DNA from: Piscicola geometra
Lineage: Eukaryota; Annelida; Clitellata; Hirudinida; Piscicolidae
Direction: 5' to 3'
NCBI GenBank assembly: GCA_943735955.1
Contig: OX030961.1
Coordinates: 2,120,983-2,184,982, forward strand
DNA length: 64,000 bases
This document shows, piece by piece, positions 25,652 through 38,152 of the stretch (positions are counted from its first letter, which is position 1; every line of letters begins with the position of its first letter). A model generated the notes under the pieces. It saw only the letters and a list, made by a program, of their open reading frames with translations. It made no database searches and had not been told where the DNA came from. Made by a program: the position numbers and the translations under genes.

Positions 25652-26244
25652 TAAGTTTTCATACATTGAAATTTTTTCAATTACTTCTCACGATCCAATC
25701 GGATTATACAATTATTAACTTTTTTTTTCATATTCAATAGTTTAATAGATATATACTTGGCAGTAATTTAATGTTAGACTTTGGAATCAATTTTTTTTGA
25801 AGATTGCAGGAAGAGACTTTTTAATTTAAAAAATTTAAAAGACCTATTATTCATTATTTTGGTATCAACATATATAATCAATAATTGAGATAGCTATAGA
25901 TGTTTCACAGTAAAGATCTGTTTCATAAAACTGCTAAAGTCTCCATTTGAAAGTTTCTCACTACCAATAGATGAAACATTATTTGAAACCCTCCCCACAG
26001 AGAAGCTAAAACACGACTTTGGCTCCCTGGAAAGATGTGGAGGAGGGAATAAAGAAGAAAGAGTGTGAGAAAAAACATTTTAAAGCTATTGTGTTTAAGG
26101 TTTTTTCAATTTAATCGTTCAAATAAAAATTCTGCAAAGTTTTCGTTTCTTCATTCATTCAGTCAAAATATATAAAAACTTGTACTCCATGAAAAATTTT
26201 AAATCCTATTTTTCTTTGAGTAAAAAATCTGGAGAAAGTACTCA

Positions 26245-26345
26245 CATTGCGTCACTACTTTACTATCGGCGACCACAAGTACGCTATATCGTTAACCATC
26301 CTATCAACCGGTGTGGCGCAGGCTTATGAAACTGTTCAACACTCG
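26245..26345 (-). mobile_element. Degenerate tRNA-like SINE remnant
   Basis: The segment GGCGACCACAAGTACGC...AACCATCCTATCAACCGG parallels GGCGACCTTTAAGTTGC...TTACCATCTAAGCCAACC of the SINE at 53246-53440. The B box is degraded and no tail is visible. Confidence 0.3.
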
Positions 26346-26643
26346 ATATACCAAACTATGACCAACTTACTTACGGTAGTGAAGTGTTTTCAATCGATAC
26401 TTAACTTTGGTAGTTATTAAACTCAAAAAAATCAAAATACTATTTCTAAATTACGCATTTTTCGTTAAATTTGAACCATCTGTTATTATTTTTTAAATGA
26501 TCATTTAGGATGATAATCATCACTTCATCAGTATTAATATATAATTTATCATTCAATTGTGCATCCCACTTGAAAATAATCTATAGAAACGTCTCGCTTC
26601 TATTACTTCTTTTGAAACATAATGTCAACCCCGCTGAAAACTT

Positions 26644-27123
26644 CTAAATGTTAAGCTTATTGGGGATATTGTTAGAGAAGGCCCCATTGTTGTTGGATTG
26701 AATGAAGATGACGAAGATCACGTGGATGAGACCAGCTAGTGCCATCGACGTCACCACAACCCAATAACACCATCCATTCTGGCAGTGACGTCAGTCTACT
26801 TAAATTTCACGTCAGTTAAAAAAAGTTTAAAATTCTCAAAATTTTTACTCAAAATTAAACTAGTTTTTTTCAAACACGTATATCTTGTCTGGAACCCGAC
26901 CAAGATGCAAATTCACAGATTAAGAAAGAAAATTGATGAGTACCAGAAAAAGAAAAATAAGCTGTTTTACTATAAGCGGCGATCCTAGGGGGGTCTTGGG
27001 GACTAGACCTCTCACTTTTTGGTAGTGAAGGAGTTCACTTTAATAGTTCGGAACCCAAGAGCCTCCAGGATCACCGTCTGTGCTGAGTAGGATCCCTCCA
27101 AGATTTGCAGCAGATCGCCGCCC
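26644..27123 (-). CDS. Possible 3' exons of a small single-pass membrane protein
   Basis: Two minus-strand blocks join in frame: 27123-27039 (GGDLLQILEGSYSAQTVILE, then ALGFRTIK) and 26778-26644 (NGWCYWVVVTSMALAGLIHV, then IFVIFIQSNNN, stop). The second block contains a hydrophobic helix of about 22 residues. The acceptors are AACCAG and TGCCAG with weak pyrimidine tracts, and no upstream exon or start was found. The protein family is not recognised. Reading through the first block instead gives an alternative end VNSFTTKK. Confidence 0.3.
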
Positions 27124-27452
27124 CTGGTTTTCACACAATACTTTCGACCAAAACACAGAAATAGGGATTCAAACTGGTGAGATCAGCTGCGTCAGCGATT
27201 AAGAAGAAAAAACAATTTTTTTATATAAACTACTTTTTGCTGGTTAAGATTGAGTTTTTAATTTCTAATATTATAATTTAAATGCATTTTACTTTTAGCT
27301 CTTTTAATCTCTGAAGAAAATTAATTTTGTTTTGGCATTATAATTCTCTTGAAATAACTTTCGATACACAATTCATAAAATATTTCAATGTTTTATGTCA
27401 TTATATAACTAATTTTTTTGTCATTTTGTAGAAACCACGTCAACAAGATATC

Positions 27453-28675
27453 ATGGATGTGATTTTATCTGGGTGGTTATATAAATCTCCTTCAGAGAAA
27501 AAACTCTGGAATCCTTTCAAACAGGTTTTCAAAATTTGCATATGTATTTTGATTAATTAAAGAACACTTCAAGTTTTCAAAATAAGAATGTTAAACATAT
27601 TATCATAATATTATGTATTTTAAACATTTCCAAAACCAGGCATGGCAAAAAAGGTTTTTCGTACTAACTCATGAATTCAAACAAAATTTCAATTTGGAGC
27701 TAAACTATTACGATTCGGAGGATCGAATGAACAAGAAGGGCTCGATTGACTTGGACAAATGCATTGGCATCCACATGGAAGCAGACGATACCAACATCTC
27801 AGCCAATGTGTCTCATCTGATGAGCAACCAACAAATTTTCAAATATATTTTTTCTCTAAAAACCAAACATCGTAATCGAGACAGGATTTACTTCCTGGGT
27901 TCTGATTCACTAGAGAGCATTGATTCTTGGATGCAGTGCTTGAGAACTGTTCTTTACAAAAAGTCTCACATCTCGCCTTCTGAGGAAACAAGGGAAGAAG
28001 TCACTCGTTTCAATTCGTTCAGACGACCAAAGAGTAGTGATGTTCACAGACACGGCCACCATTCGGACCACTCCACTCGCTGGGGTAGTTTCCATGCCTT
28101 CAAAGGAACCTCCAAGAAACCACAAGCGAACAACAACTCCATGGAGAATCTTATCTACCCTAATCCTCAACTGTTTAATCAACCACAACAGAAGCATTCA
28201 AAAAAACACTCAAATCACCAGGCCCACCATCAACAACCACAACAACATTATCAACAACAAAAACAACTCCATCAACAACAAAAACAGTCTCAAAAACAAC
28301 AACAACAGATAAAACAACTTCCCTATGAACCACAGGCACAACAACAACAACTTTCTTATGAACCACAGGCACAACAACAACAGCTTGACTACACAGTGTC
28401 AACACAAGAAGACACATTCCGAGATGACTTGAACGAAAGCTACGTTCTCTTGGAGCAGTGTTTCAGCGGTTACGAAAACCAAATCAACCAAAACACCAAC
28501 TACAACAACAACTACAACAACAACAACATTAACAACTACAACGCTAGCAACAACAAAAACATACAAGATGACAACTACTACAACCGCAACCAACTGCACC
28601 ACAATAACAACTACTACAACACCGAATCTGATGACAACATTCTACTCAGTCTAAACGACGCCAAGGCAACAAAGC

Positions 28676-28711
<36 letters not shown>

Positions 28712-30483
28712 TCAAAGGGAGCAGAAAAAGTCGTTTCTTCAATGAAAGCCACAGTTGCTCCAACCTACCCTCAAGTCGCAAGCAGAACCACAGTGTTAGT
28801 GAGGACTGCACAGCTTACAAACCAGATAATGGCGTTCATTTCGAATTGCCTTCAAACCTCAATTGCAGACCCGTACCGGGCAATGTCAACCAACGAAACA
28901 GTGGTAACAACAACATTGTCAATAACAAGGGTAACAAAATGATTAAGAGTGGATCTAGGTCACAAGTGATGAACAGAAAGACAATACATCACTCAACAAC
29001 ACAACAACAATTACCTTCCCGCCACAACAACTACAATTCTATGACTCTTCTCAACAACTCACGCCACAACAACAACAACAACAGCAACAACCACAGAGAC
29101 TACAATAACCCTTTCAAAGGTTCTGGCCTGGGAAGCAAGGCGGATGGCTTGGAGGGGGGCAACATAGGCTTCTACACACTGCCATTGAAGACTGCAGCGG
29201 TGGCTAGGAGGTATGGCGCCCAGATCGACTGGTACCACAAACCAAACCTCTGCGTGTCGGAGGATTCGAGTGACAGTGATGGCGATGATGACGATGACGA
29301 CTACTACTACAACGAAGACTCGTCCCAGCTGACTGAGGTGTGTCTTGTAATTGCTTGTAAAAGTCTTCGGAAATTTAAAATGTTCGGACACGATAATTTG
29401 TAGAATTTTTATTTTTATTTTTTTGTTTTCGAGAATATTTTAATCCCGGCTATTTAAAAACTCGAATGTCTTTTGTGAAAACTAAGGCGGTCAATAATAA
29501 TTTATTGAAATAATATCTCTATTTTCGGAAGTTTGAAAAAAATTTTTTTTCGGTATTTTATGATAATTATAGATTATTCTCTTTTAATATTATCTAACGG
29601 CATGCCTGCGTAGATTATTACTTTTGAACTTTTAAACAACGAACAGTCGTCTGAATGTCCATGCAAGTTCTACAATTGCAGCAGTGTCTACCCTCAAACC
29701 TTCCCTCTTCCTTCGCAACAACAACAACAACAACAACAGCTAGTCCTTCAACAACCACAAATACAACTCCCTCAACAACAACAACAACAATCACAACCGC
29801 GAAAACCTCCTATTCAAACCTCACATCACGTCAAACTACCTATACAACGACTTCGACAACCACCACAACAACAACATTCAAAACCCCACTACAACAACAA
29901 CAAAAACAAACAAAGTGACGACAACACCGCATGCTACTACAATTCGCAGTCATTACAGTATTTGGAGCTGGACCTTGACCAATGCAGTCTCACTAACCAA
30001 CAACCACAACTAAAGCCCAGTAACCTCATCACAGCGCAACGAAACTTACACAACAACAACTACAACTACATCAGTAACAACAGTGCAACTCAGTACACAC
30101 AGATTGACATTAATAAAACACTAGGCTTGCAAGACACCAAGCACCATCTTGAAAACGAGAGAAGACACAGCGACAAGCAGACAGACAAACACACAGACAA
30201 GCAAACTAACGTAAGAAGTCACAAGAGCTCTTGTCCACAGGCGTCTGACGGCAAGGGTAGGTTGTTCCAGCCTCCCTTCAACAACAACACCAACACCAAC
30301 CCGAGCAAGAATAAAATAAAATCTCATAATTTAAAAAATGAAAATAATGATTCGTTAGACGTCTTTTACGAGAACGACAAAGAGACAAACAAAGCAAGAC
30401 ACACACTCCTCTTCAAGGGCAGTCAGTCGAACATCAGTGACAAGAAGCGAAACAAAAAGTCATATTCCTCTACAGTCTTTTGA
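27453..30483 (+). CDS. Gab/DOS-like PH-domain docking protein with Gln/Asn-rich tail
   Basis: Gab proteins dock at receptor tyrosine kinases and recruit SHP2 and PI3K. Exons: 27453-27524, 27640-29337, 29647-30483 (868 residues, all phase 0). The PH domain (about residues 1-125) opens SGWLYKSPSEKKLW, continues AWQKRFFVLTHE and closes with IYFLGSDSLESIDSWMQCLR; the SGWL-KSP-EKK opening followed by AW-KR-FVL is the Gab-family pattern. The rest is Gln-, Asn- and His-rich with a long CAA/AAC bias. Near the C-terminus LQYLELDLDQCS resembles the Y-L-x-L-D-L SHP2-type motif of Gab1/Gab2. No clear PxxxRxxKP Grb2-SH3 site was seen. The acidic GDDDDDDYYYNEDSS block ends exon 2; reading through its donor gives a short alternative end at 29403. 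Confidence 0.75.
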
Positions 30484-31250
30484 ACATTTTGAATTTGTTT
30501 AAATATATTTCTAACTGGAGCATATTTTAGGCAAGGATCCTAGGCGCCTCAGATTGAAGCTCTATTAGTGTGATGGTCTCTTCAGGTGTGGTGAAAAGGG
30601 GAGTGAATTTTTTTAATTTTATTTTTTTTATTTTTTATTGTCTTTATTAATCACGGTTTGACAGACGCAGGCCAATTTTGACTTTAAGGGGTGATAAAAT
30701 GAAATCAATGACTGTCATAAGAGTTTGATCGTTTGGTAACTTTGAGTGTCAGGCAGTGCAGTACGATGACAGTTTCTTGGCACGAGTGATGGCGTTTCCG
30801 GAGGCCTGTAGCTCCAGCACCATCTCAAGCGAGCGCTTCAACTACAAATACTTGAATAAGAAGAATACGTTTTTGTAGGTGTTGAGACCGCCAGGTTTAA
30901 GTGTCAACACATGTTGAAATACTCATTAAAATAATTTAGAGCGCCTTTAAAGAACCTTATATCATCGGCTATAGAACATGCGATAATGATTACTGAGGTA
31001 GGCTGTGTGAATGCATAGTCAGCCAACAAAGGCGTTCTAGCAGTTAACGGTGTTTACCAATTGTTAGTCTTATGCAGGCTTCAAGTGACTGTCATCATCT
31101 TCATGTAGGTGCCATATTTTGTGCTCCATCTTCTCTCTATCCACTTCTTCACTTGCTCCTATTGACTGCTGTGTATTCCTGGATCTCTTTGTAAGTGCCT
31201 CTGATGAGACTATCCGCACTCTGTATTCGCACTTAAGCTTCAGTTCAAGT
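30484..31250. other. 3' flank of Gab-like gene, mostly non-coding
   Basis: Apart from the candidate exon at 30749-30841 nothing is recognised. A minus-strand frame at about 31075-31256 is open for about 60 codons but has no start or splice support. Confidence 0.4.
30749..30841 (-). CDS. Candidate terminal exon of an unidentified gene
   Basis: A 93-bp block directly follows a TATTTGTAG acceptor and is open in phase 0 for exactly 30 residues to a stop: LKRSLEMVLELQASGNAITR followed by AKKLSSYCTA. The composition is protein-like, unlike the surrounding AT-rich DNA. No matching upstream exon was identified, and the satellite array begins 400 bp away. Confidence 0.35.
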   Translation of the reverse strand: MKRSLEMVLELQASGNAITRAKKLSSYCTA

Positions 31251-32476
31251 CACTTTGTAACATATATGTATGTAACAATGTTACATTGTAACATGTATGT
31301 ATGTAACAATGTTACATTGTAACATATATGTATGTAACAATGTTACATTGTAACATATATGTATGTAACAATGTTACATTGTAACATATATGTATGTAAC
31401 AATGTTACATTGTAACATATATGTATGTAACAATGTTACATTGTAACATATATGTATATAACAATGTTACATTGTAACATATATGTATGTAACAATGTTA
31501 CATTGTAACATATATGTATGTAACCATGTTACATTGTAACATATATGTATGTAACAATGTTACATTGTAACATATATGTATGTAACAATGTTACATTGTA
31601 ACATATATGTATGTAACAATGTTACATTGTAACATATATGTATGTAACAATGTTACATTTTAACATATATGTATGTAACAATGTTACATTGTAACATATA
31701 TGTATGTAACAATGTTACATTGTAACATATATGTATGTAACAATGTTACATTGTAACATATATGTATGTAACAATGTTACATTGTAACATATATGTATGT
31801 AACCATGTTACATTGTAACATATATGTATGTAACAATGTTACATTGTAACATATATGTATGTAACAATGTTACATTGTAACATATATGTATGTAACAATG
31901 TTACATTTTAACATATATGTATGTAACAATGTTACATTTTAACATATATGTATGTAACAATGTTACATTGTAACATATATGTATGTAACAATGTTTTATT
32001 GTAACATATGTGTATGTAACAATGTTACATTGTAACATATATGTATGTAACAATGTTACATTGTAACATATATGTATGTAACAATGTTACATTGTAACAT
32101 ATATGTATGTAACAATGTTACATTGTAACATATATGTATGTAACAATGTTACATTGTAACATATATGTATGTAACAATGTTACATTGTAACATATATGTA
32201 ACAATGTTACATTGTAACATATACGTATGTAACAATGTTATATTGTAACATAGATGTAACAAATGTTACACTGTAACACAGATGCAACAAATGTTACAAT
32301 GTAACATAGATGTTACAAATGTTACATTGTAACATAGATGTAACAAATGTTACATTGTAACATAGATGTAACAATGTTACATTGTAACATAGATGTAACA
32401 AATGTTACATTGTAACATAGATGTAACAAATGTTACATTGTAACATAGATGTAACAAATGTTACATTATACATTGT
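31251..32476. repeat. 31-bp satellite/minisatellite array, about 40 copies
   Basis: A head-to-tail 31-bp unit built from TAACATATATGTATG and TAACAATGTTACATTG. Each unit contains GTAAC...GTTAC dyads, so neighbouring units can fold into hairpins. The left 30 copies are nearly identical. From about 32190 the units shorten to about 27-28 bp (TAACATAGATGTAACAAATG) and diverge, as expected at an array edge. Confidence 0.95.
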
Positions 32477-33778
32477 TACTCCAACAAGTAACATACATTG
32501 TATGTTTGTGTGTGTGTTGAGAAACTTGTCGGAGTAACAATGTATCGCAAAAGTTGTATTGGAGCGGGTTGGATTTTCGGGTGTGTTTTTACGAAGTTTG
32601 TTGTTGTTGGACATTGTTACATACATACATTGTTGGACACATCAGACAGCTATCATGATATTCAAGGGCATGTACTCATTGGTTTTCTGTATTGGCATTA
32701 CAGTGTCATTCCATTTGTCCAGATACGCATATAATCATGTTTAAGTTACACAAATTAGAAAAGTCCTCGAACGGTTTTCATTTCCACCTATTTTACTATT
32801 TTAGTCTTACTTACCGCGCGTTGACAAGGCCATAGTATTAAGAGGTCATTCGAATTAGTTTGGTTCTTGTGCGGCAGTTTTCGCCGCTCTTCCACCATGC
32901 TTAGAGCCTATAGCTACTTATAGCGGTTAATCTGTCATAACAGTGTGATTAATTCACTTCAGCAGAGTTCAATCGGTTCGCCTAGATAACGCTGCATACT
33001 TTTTATTGAGTATAAGTTTCTTGCTTGTTTTACAAATCTTTAAAATGTTTTTTAGAACCTCTAATCTTTAATTTAGTCATTCAGTCACTACTCATTTCAT
33101 TTGCCTGTGAATTTTTGATACTTATACGCTAAGACGGTGTTGATAATTTCAAACATTGCTGCGTCCCTTCAAATCGGTTTTAGTCGTCTAGTTTGGCCTA
33201 CTTGCGTGCGCTTTGATTATCATTTCGACATTACAAACTACTTGAAGTCATTGACAATGAGCAAGTCTGTAGTGGTTCATTCCCCGTCTGAATCGTTCTT
33301 CATTGCGCTTGCCAGCCACTTTGACGCCATATCCATGCCATGACAATTACACTGCGATTGCAGCGCTTAAAAAGCTATTTTTTATGCTTATTTCCTAAGT
33401 TATGATCCTCTCGAGTTCATTTTAACGCATCTTTTTTTTGCTTTTTAACCATTGTTCTGATCTGAGTTGAAGCTACTATGATGGCTGCATTAAGGTTCGC
33501 TGAAAATGCATTTTTGTTAGTAATACTCCACCGCCAACAATCGCACCAATATCTGCCACACCCGATTCACTTTTGTTTCAGCCTGTTCTAGTCTCACGGC
33601 CTCCCATCGATGCTATTTCATTGTACAAATGCTTCGCGGAACGAAATTAAATGCCGACTTAATAAAGTGTTCTGGCGATTTGTTGAACCACAACAGAACA
33701 ACACATGAAATTATAGATAAACAGCTCACTGCATGAATGTCTGAGTGATAGTAGCAATAGCGATATTAGCCTAGTCAC
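32477..33778. other. Intergenic between satellite and Hakai gene
   Basis: No supported exon on either strand. Small plus-strand frames (32498-32734, 33137-33343) lack splice or start support. Confidence 0.45.
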
Positions 33779-35787
33779 TCAGTAGTACTGGTGCATTTGA
33801 TTGGACGGCGGCCTCTGTGACGTCATGGCATTTGGGACGTTCTGATTGGACGGCCAGGCAGAGTTCGCTTGCTGGAAGGGTGCCATCATGGCCATGTTGG
33901 ATTGCTGGTTGATGATTGGTGCTCTGTTGAGCATGTGACCTCCCCCTTGGGAATGAGCGATAATGTACTGTTGAGGTTTCTGTTGCTGTTGTTGTTGTTG
34001 TTGTTGCATGTGTTGTTGCAGCATGTAGTGTTGTTGTTGGGAAGGTTGTTGTTGTTGTTGTAGCTGTTCGTCTTGCATGGGCACTGTGATGAGGTTGGCA
34101 GATCTGGATGCCATCACCATGATGTTCTGAGGCTGTTGTTGTTGTTGTTGTTGCATCATTATGTGCGACATTTGTTGATGTTGTTGCTGTTGTTGTTGCA
34201 TACTAATGAGTTGTCCGTGTTGTTGCATCATCATGGGTTGTTGTTGCTGTTGTTGTTGGTGTTGCATGGGAGGGTTGTTGAGGTAGACGGGAGCGCCAGG
34301 GGCGTAATGTTGAGGAGTGATGTACTCGATAGGGGGTGGGGGCAGGTTGGTTTGGGGAGGAGGTGGGTGCATCAGGTGTGGCTGACTCATCATGCCCCTC
34401 TGTTGCATCACGATGTGTTGAGATGGGTTGATGACGTGTTGGGGAGGCGCAGAATCACTGGAAAGAGGCATGCTCCCTCCTGCACCACCAGCACCAGCAG
34501 CAGTGGCGGGTAGATTGTTGCCTTGGAGATGGGGTGGTGGTGGTCGCTGGTTGAGGTGTCGGTACTGAATGTGCGCTTGCAGGTCCCTCTTAGAGAGGTA
34601 GGTGCGGTGGCAACCCGAAGTGCCGTGTCGTGGACCGCCGTATGTGCAAACAAACACCGAGCCCAGTTCTGACCTCTCCACCCTGTTCACCACACTGTTG
34701 CATCTAGGATATGAAAATACATTTTAATAAAAACAATAAATGGAAATACATGTTGAGGATACTGTTGAATAAGTTGAACATTTATAAATACCTGGGACAC
34801 ATTTTGTCCAGCTTTGAGGCACACGAATGACAAAAGACGTGTTTGCAAGGCATCTGCAATGATGGTCATTCAAGCCTTAATAAAAAGTTTAAAAATTGAA
34901 TTAAATTTTAAAAATATATAACATGCTTTATTAAAAATAGAGATTTGTTTATAGTGATTTTATAATGAATATTTTTTAGTGACTCCAACCACTCCACCCA
35001 CCAGTCTTCCATACACCAAGATAGGCAGCAGACATCTCTCACAGCTGTGGATCAGAGGGTCCAGCACTTTCTCTCCTATAATGTTCACCTGTGATTTGAA
35101 CAAGTTTAAAATATTTAAGTTGTCCGATGTTGTTCGTTTGTTTGAATTTTTATTTGATTGAACTCAATATTCAGTTTGTAAAAGTTATAATACCTTGTGA
35201 TCCCACTTTGGCTTTTGATGCTTGTGGAAAACATCATTTAGACCTGCGTCATCAAGTTTGAAACATTCATAAAAATGCAAAATATGGATGGATTAAATTT
35301 TTCCATAGTATTAACAAATAATAGTATAATGGTAACATAATAGTATACCAGGGATATTCTCTTTACTTTCATACTGCTTAGCAGACGCTTCAGTGGCATT
35401 AGCGGAATCTCTGCTTTTAGACGAAGAGTTCTTGAGCTTCAAAGAAATGTTCTTTCTCACTACAACAGTTGGTGCATTCGGCTGGGTATCTAATCCCAAC
35501 TCCAGATCTATGTTGTCTTTGCAAAAAATATTCAATGATTTAATAGTATATATAAATTCAATTAGGATTTTTGACATAAAATTAAATAATCTAATTTTAT
35601 ATATAATTTATTCATCACTAAAGTTGTATGATTGAAGATAACATTTACTCAGTAAATTTTACTGTAGTTGGAATTTGGCTTTTAGATGTAGATGTTGACT
35701 AAGATAATTTAATAATACAAATTTCTATTTGGATAACATTGAAAAAAGTCAACAAAAGAAGAATGAAATTAATTTCAAACCTTCCAT
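33779..35787 (-). CDS. CBLL1: E3 ubiquitin ligase Hakai (CBLL1-like)
   Basis: Hakai is a RING E3 ligase, known for E-cadherin turnover and as a partner of the m6A writer complex. Exons: 35787-35781, 35516-35349, 35243-35194, 35088-35002, 34853-34792, 34703-33779 (432 residues, phases agree). After an acidic N-terminus come [24 protein letters not shown], then the RING with zinc ligands in [19 protein letters not shown] and KMCPRCNSV, then the HYB zinc-binding, phosphotyrosine-binding region ending [20 protein letters not shown]. The Hakai signature [12 protein letters not shown] lies in the Gln/Met/Pro-rich tail. The first coding exon supplies only ATGGAAG. In HYB the spacing between the first two cysteines ([13 protein letters not shown]) is longer than in human Hakai (CSIVQGC). 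The tail is short and dominated by CAA/CAG-encoded glutamine. Confidence 0.93.
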
Positions 35788-36581
35788 AACAAAAATTTGG
35801 GAATATACGATCAAAACGCTGAGAATTTACAAATTGAATTTTAAAACGAAACTCTAGTTTAGAATCAACTCTTTTTTAAAGCGTTCAACAGATCTCGGCT
35901 TTTTTGAATATTCTCATTTCGTAGTCCATACTTCATTTTAATTTTTATATATGAGTTTTATTTCATGAATTCCCCAAATATTTTATGATGTATTTGTTAC
36001 TCTAATACAATCTAAAACTTTTTTTCAATATCAATTAACAATTATAATTCATAATTATCCTAAAAACTTCTATTCATAAATATTTTTTTATTTTTATGTG
36101 GTCTATCTCCTAATCTTTGTATCGAACGAAAGCTTTGATCAGCTCCATCTCACTGTAAAACTTTTTGAGCTTCATTGAAAACCAAGAATTTTCTAAATAC
36201 TTTATTTGCGTAAAAACAAAAATGTATATAAAATGGAATAAACAATACTACAAGTAAAGGCTGAATAATATTGTACCAGACAACATTAAACAACAAGTAA
36301 AGTGTAAAAATTGTAAAAACATGCATTGAGCACTAAAAATTATATTATATTTTATATCGATTGTGAAAAAATATATGGTAAGTTTCTAAATGACTAGAAT
36401 ATGGTCAAAATGTGAAAAAAATAGAAAAAGTAAAATGTACGCCTAAAGGTGAAAAAAGAAAGGAAATCTGTAAAGTATAAACTAATTAGAAAAAAAATAA
36501 AAATAAAAACTCTTAAAACAGAGTGAAAACTGCTGCCATTTTTCATACCCCTTCAACAAAATAAAATGTAAAACGCTTTCT
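35788..36581. other. Intergenic, Hakai upstream and protease 3' flank
   Basis: Very AT-rich; no open frame or repeat recognised. Confidence 0.5.
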
Positions 36582-38152
36582 CTAACTCCTAGAGTACCAA
36601 AACCAATTCCACCATTTTGCATCGTAGATGGTTTGTTGCGTGGTAAGACTGGCAGGTGGAGTTAGAGGCAGTTTCGCGACAGGAGGAATTTCTTGTTTAG
36701 GTTCGGAAACCATTTCATCTTTTTTTCCTGATTGAGTGATGTTTATGTATTTAAAATCATTATAAATAATAAAGTTATGAATATAAACATTAAACTATTC
36801 AAAATATTCCAAAATAAAAAAAATATAATTATTTAAACTTTTTAACAATTCGATAAATATTCAATTTTCAAAGCAAAAGATAATTCAACGAGACGAACCA
36901 TAGATGGACTGAATGCCAGCGATGTCGTCAGCGTGCAGAGCAAATGGTTCTTCGTAGTGGTAGTAATTGAACATGGTGGAGGCGGAAATGTCGGAATGTT
37001 TGAGATCAAGTACATGGCCTATCTCGTGCGTTGCCACTTGTCTCAAGTTGATACCTGAGATGGATTGATCATGAAGAAGAAGTTTTAGAGTAGTTTAAGG
37101 GGAGGATTAGTGAGAGAATATAGAAAAGTATAATGGTGCATTTAATATTCTGTGTTTTAAATGCCTTTAGCGTCTTAGCTCACGTTTAAATAATAGAATT
37201 TATTTGTTGTGTAAGACATATTAAAACCTGAAGGTGTGTTGTGCGTCCACAACTCATCGTCGTCGAAGTGCAAGCGACCATCTCTTGGTCCATAGGCGTG
37301 AGCATAGATGCCTGTGTGGTCATGAGGTTTTAAACCTTAAAAATTTCTATGTTTATTTAAGTATTCGAATAAAATAAAGATATTTAAGATTCTAAAAATA
37401 CCCTTACGGTAAAGTTTAAGATATTTTTAAGAATTCACATTAGTTTGATATCAATCACGCTCACCTCCTGGTCCATCGAACGGCACCCAGTCTCCATGAT
37501 CTCTATTTGCAAAGTCGATAACGATATCGGCTTTCTGATCGTTGCTCAGACGCTGAAAGTGAAGGTTTGCCACACCGCTCCAGTCTTTGAAGGCAGTTTC
37601 AATAATCCCTTCAACGGCCTGCCTGCCTCCCAACTCAGTGGTTCTCGATGGGTAGCTCATGATGCTGTACGTCAACGTCTTCTTGCTCCATCCTCCTGTA
37701 GTGGTAGGATGAGAATGGTTGAAGCAGCTGCAATCTTATGGGTATTTTAGTTTATTTACTTTAGCGCTTCAGTTGCGTGCCCGGGCGCTATACAAAAACG
37801 ACAATTATTATTATTATTGGTAACTGATGTTTTAAATTAGGAAAAAATTTGTAGCTTAGTTGTAGAATTTATTAAAACAATTTTTATTTTCCAGTTAAAA
37901 AATTCAACCTGAAGTTGCGAATCTCTTCACTAAGCCGTTTCCAACGTTCAAAAGACCTTGACACATCGGCTTCTTCCTTTCCTTTTGTCCCTCAGTCGTC
38001 TTAAGACCCTTTCTTTCTGTCACCACTCCAGTTTCTTGGGTCTTCATTGATGGGGTTTCAGGCAAACGTGTGGTGGGCAGACAGTACGTGGTTGCGGCAA
38101 AGATAAAAATGATAAGTAGACTGGTTTCTTTGAAGATTTTTGACGACCACAT
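36582..38152 (-). CDS. Short matrixin (MMP-like) metalloprotease without hemopexin domain
   Basis: A predicted secreted zinc endopeptidase. Exons: 38152-37909, 37695-37465, 37311-37228, 37054-36899, 36727-36582 (286 residues, every junction phase 1). A signal peptide (SLLIIFIFAATTYC) is followed by a short Lys/Thr-rich pro-region. The catalytic domain starts WSKKTLTYSIMSYPS and has GDWVPFDGPGG, GIYAHAYGP, HFDDDELWT, the zinc site HEIGHVLDLKH and a Met in STMFNYY at the Met-turn position, ending ADDIAGIQSIYG. The usual cysteine switch PRCGxPD is replaced by KPMCQGLLNVG: cysteine present, consensus lost. The tail after the catalytic domain is about 48 residues, Pro-rich and ending in WWNWFWYSRS, with no hemopexin repeats. 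Confidence 0.9.
37757..37819 (+). mobile_element. SINE 3'-tail fragment
   Basis: AGCGCTTCAGTTGCGTGCCC, GGGCGCTATACAAAAACGAC and an ATT-repeat tail match the 3' end of the SINE at 53246-53440 read on its own strand. It lies in protease intron 1. Confidence 0.65.

Noticed and set aside
28175..28602. Val-rich minus-strand frames opposite the Gab-like gene
   Set aside because: Antisense shadows of CAA/AAC repeats in the coding strand.
29655..29918. Thr-rich frame ([14 protein letters not shown]) as a gene
   Set aside because: Out-of-frame reading of the third Gab-like exon, whose real frame is Gln-rich and continues to 30483.
31075..31256. Minus-strand open frame of about 60 codons (LKLKCEYRVRIVSSEALTKR...)
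   Set aside because: No start, no clear splice sites and no family recognised; it overlaps the satellite edge.
31251..32476. CRISPR-like array
   Set aside because: Repeats are contiguous with no unique spacers, in a eukaryotic context; this is a satellite.
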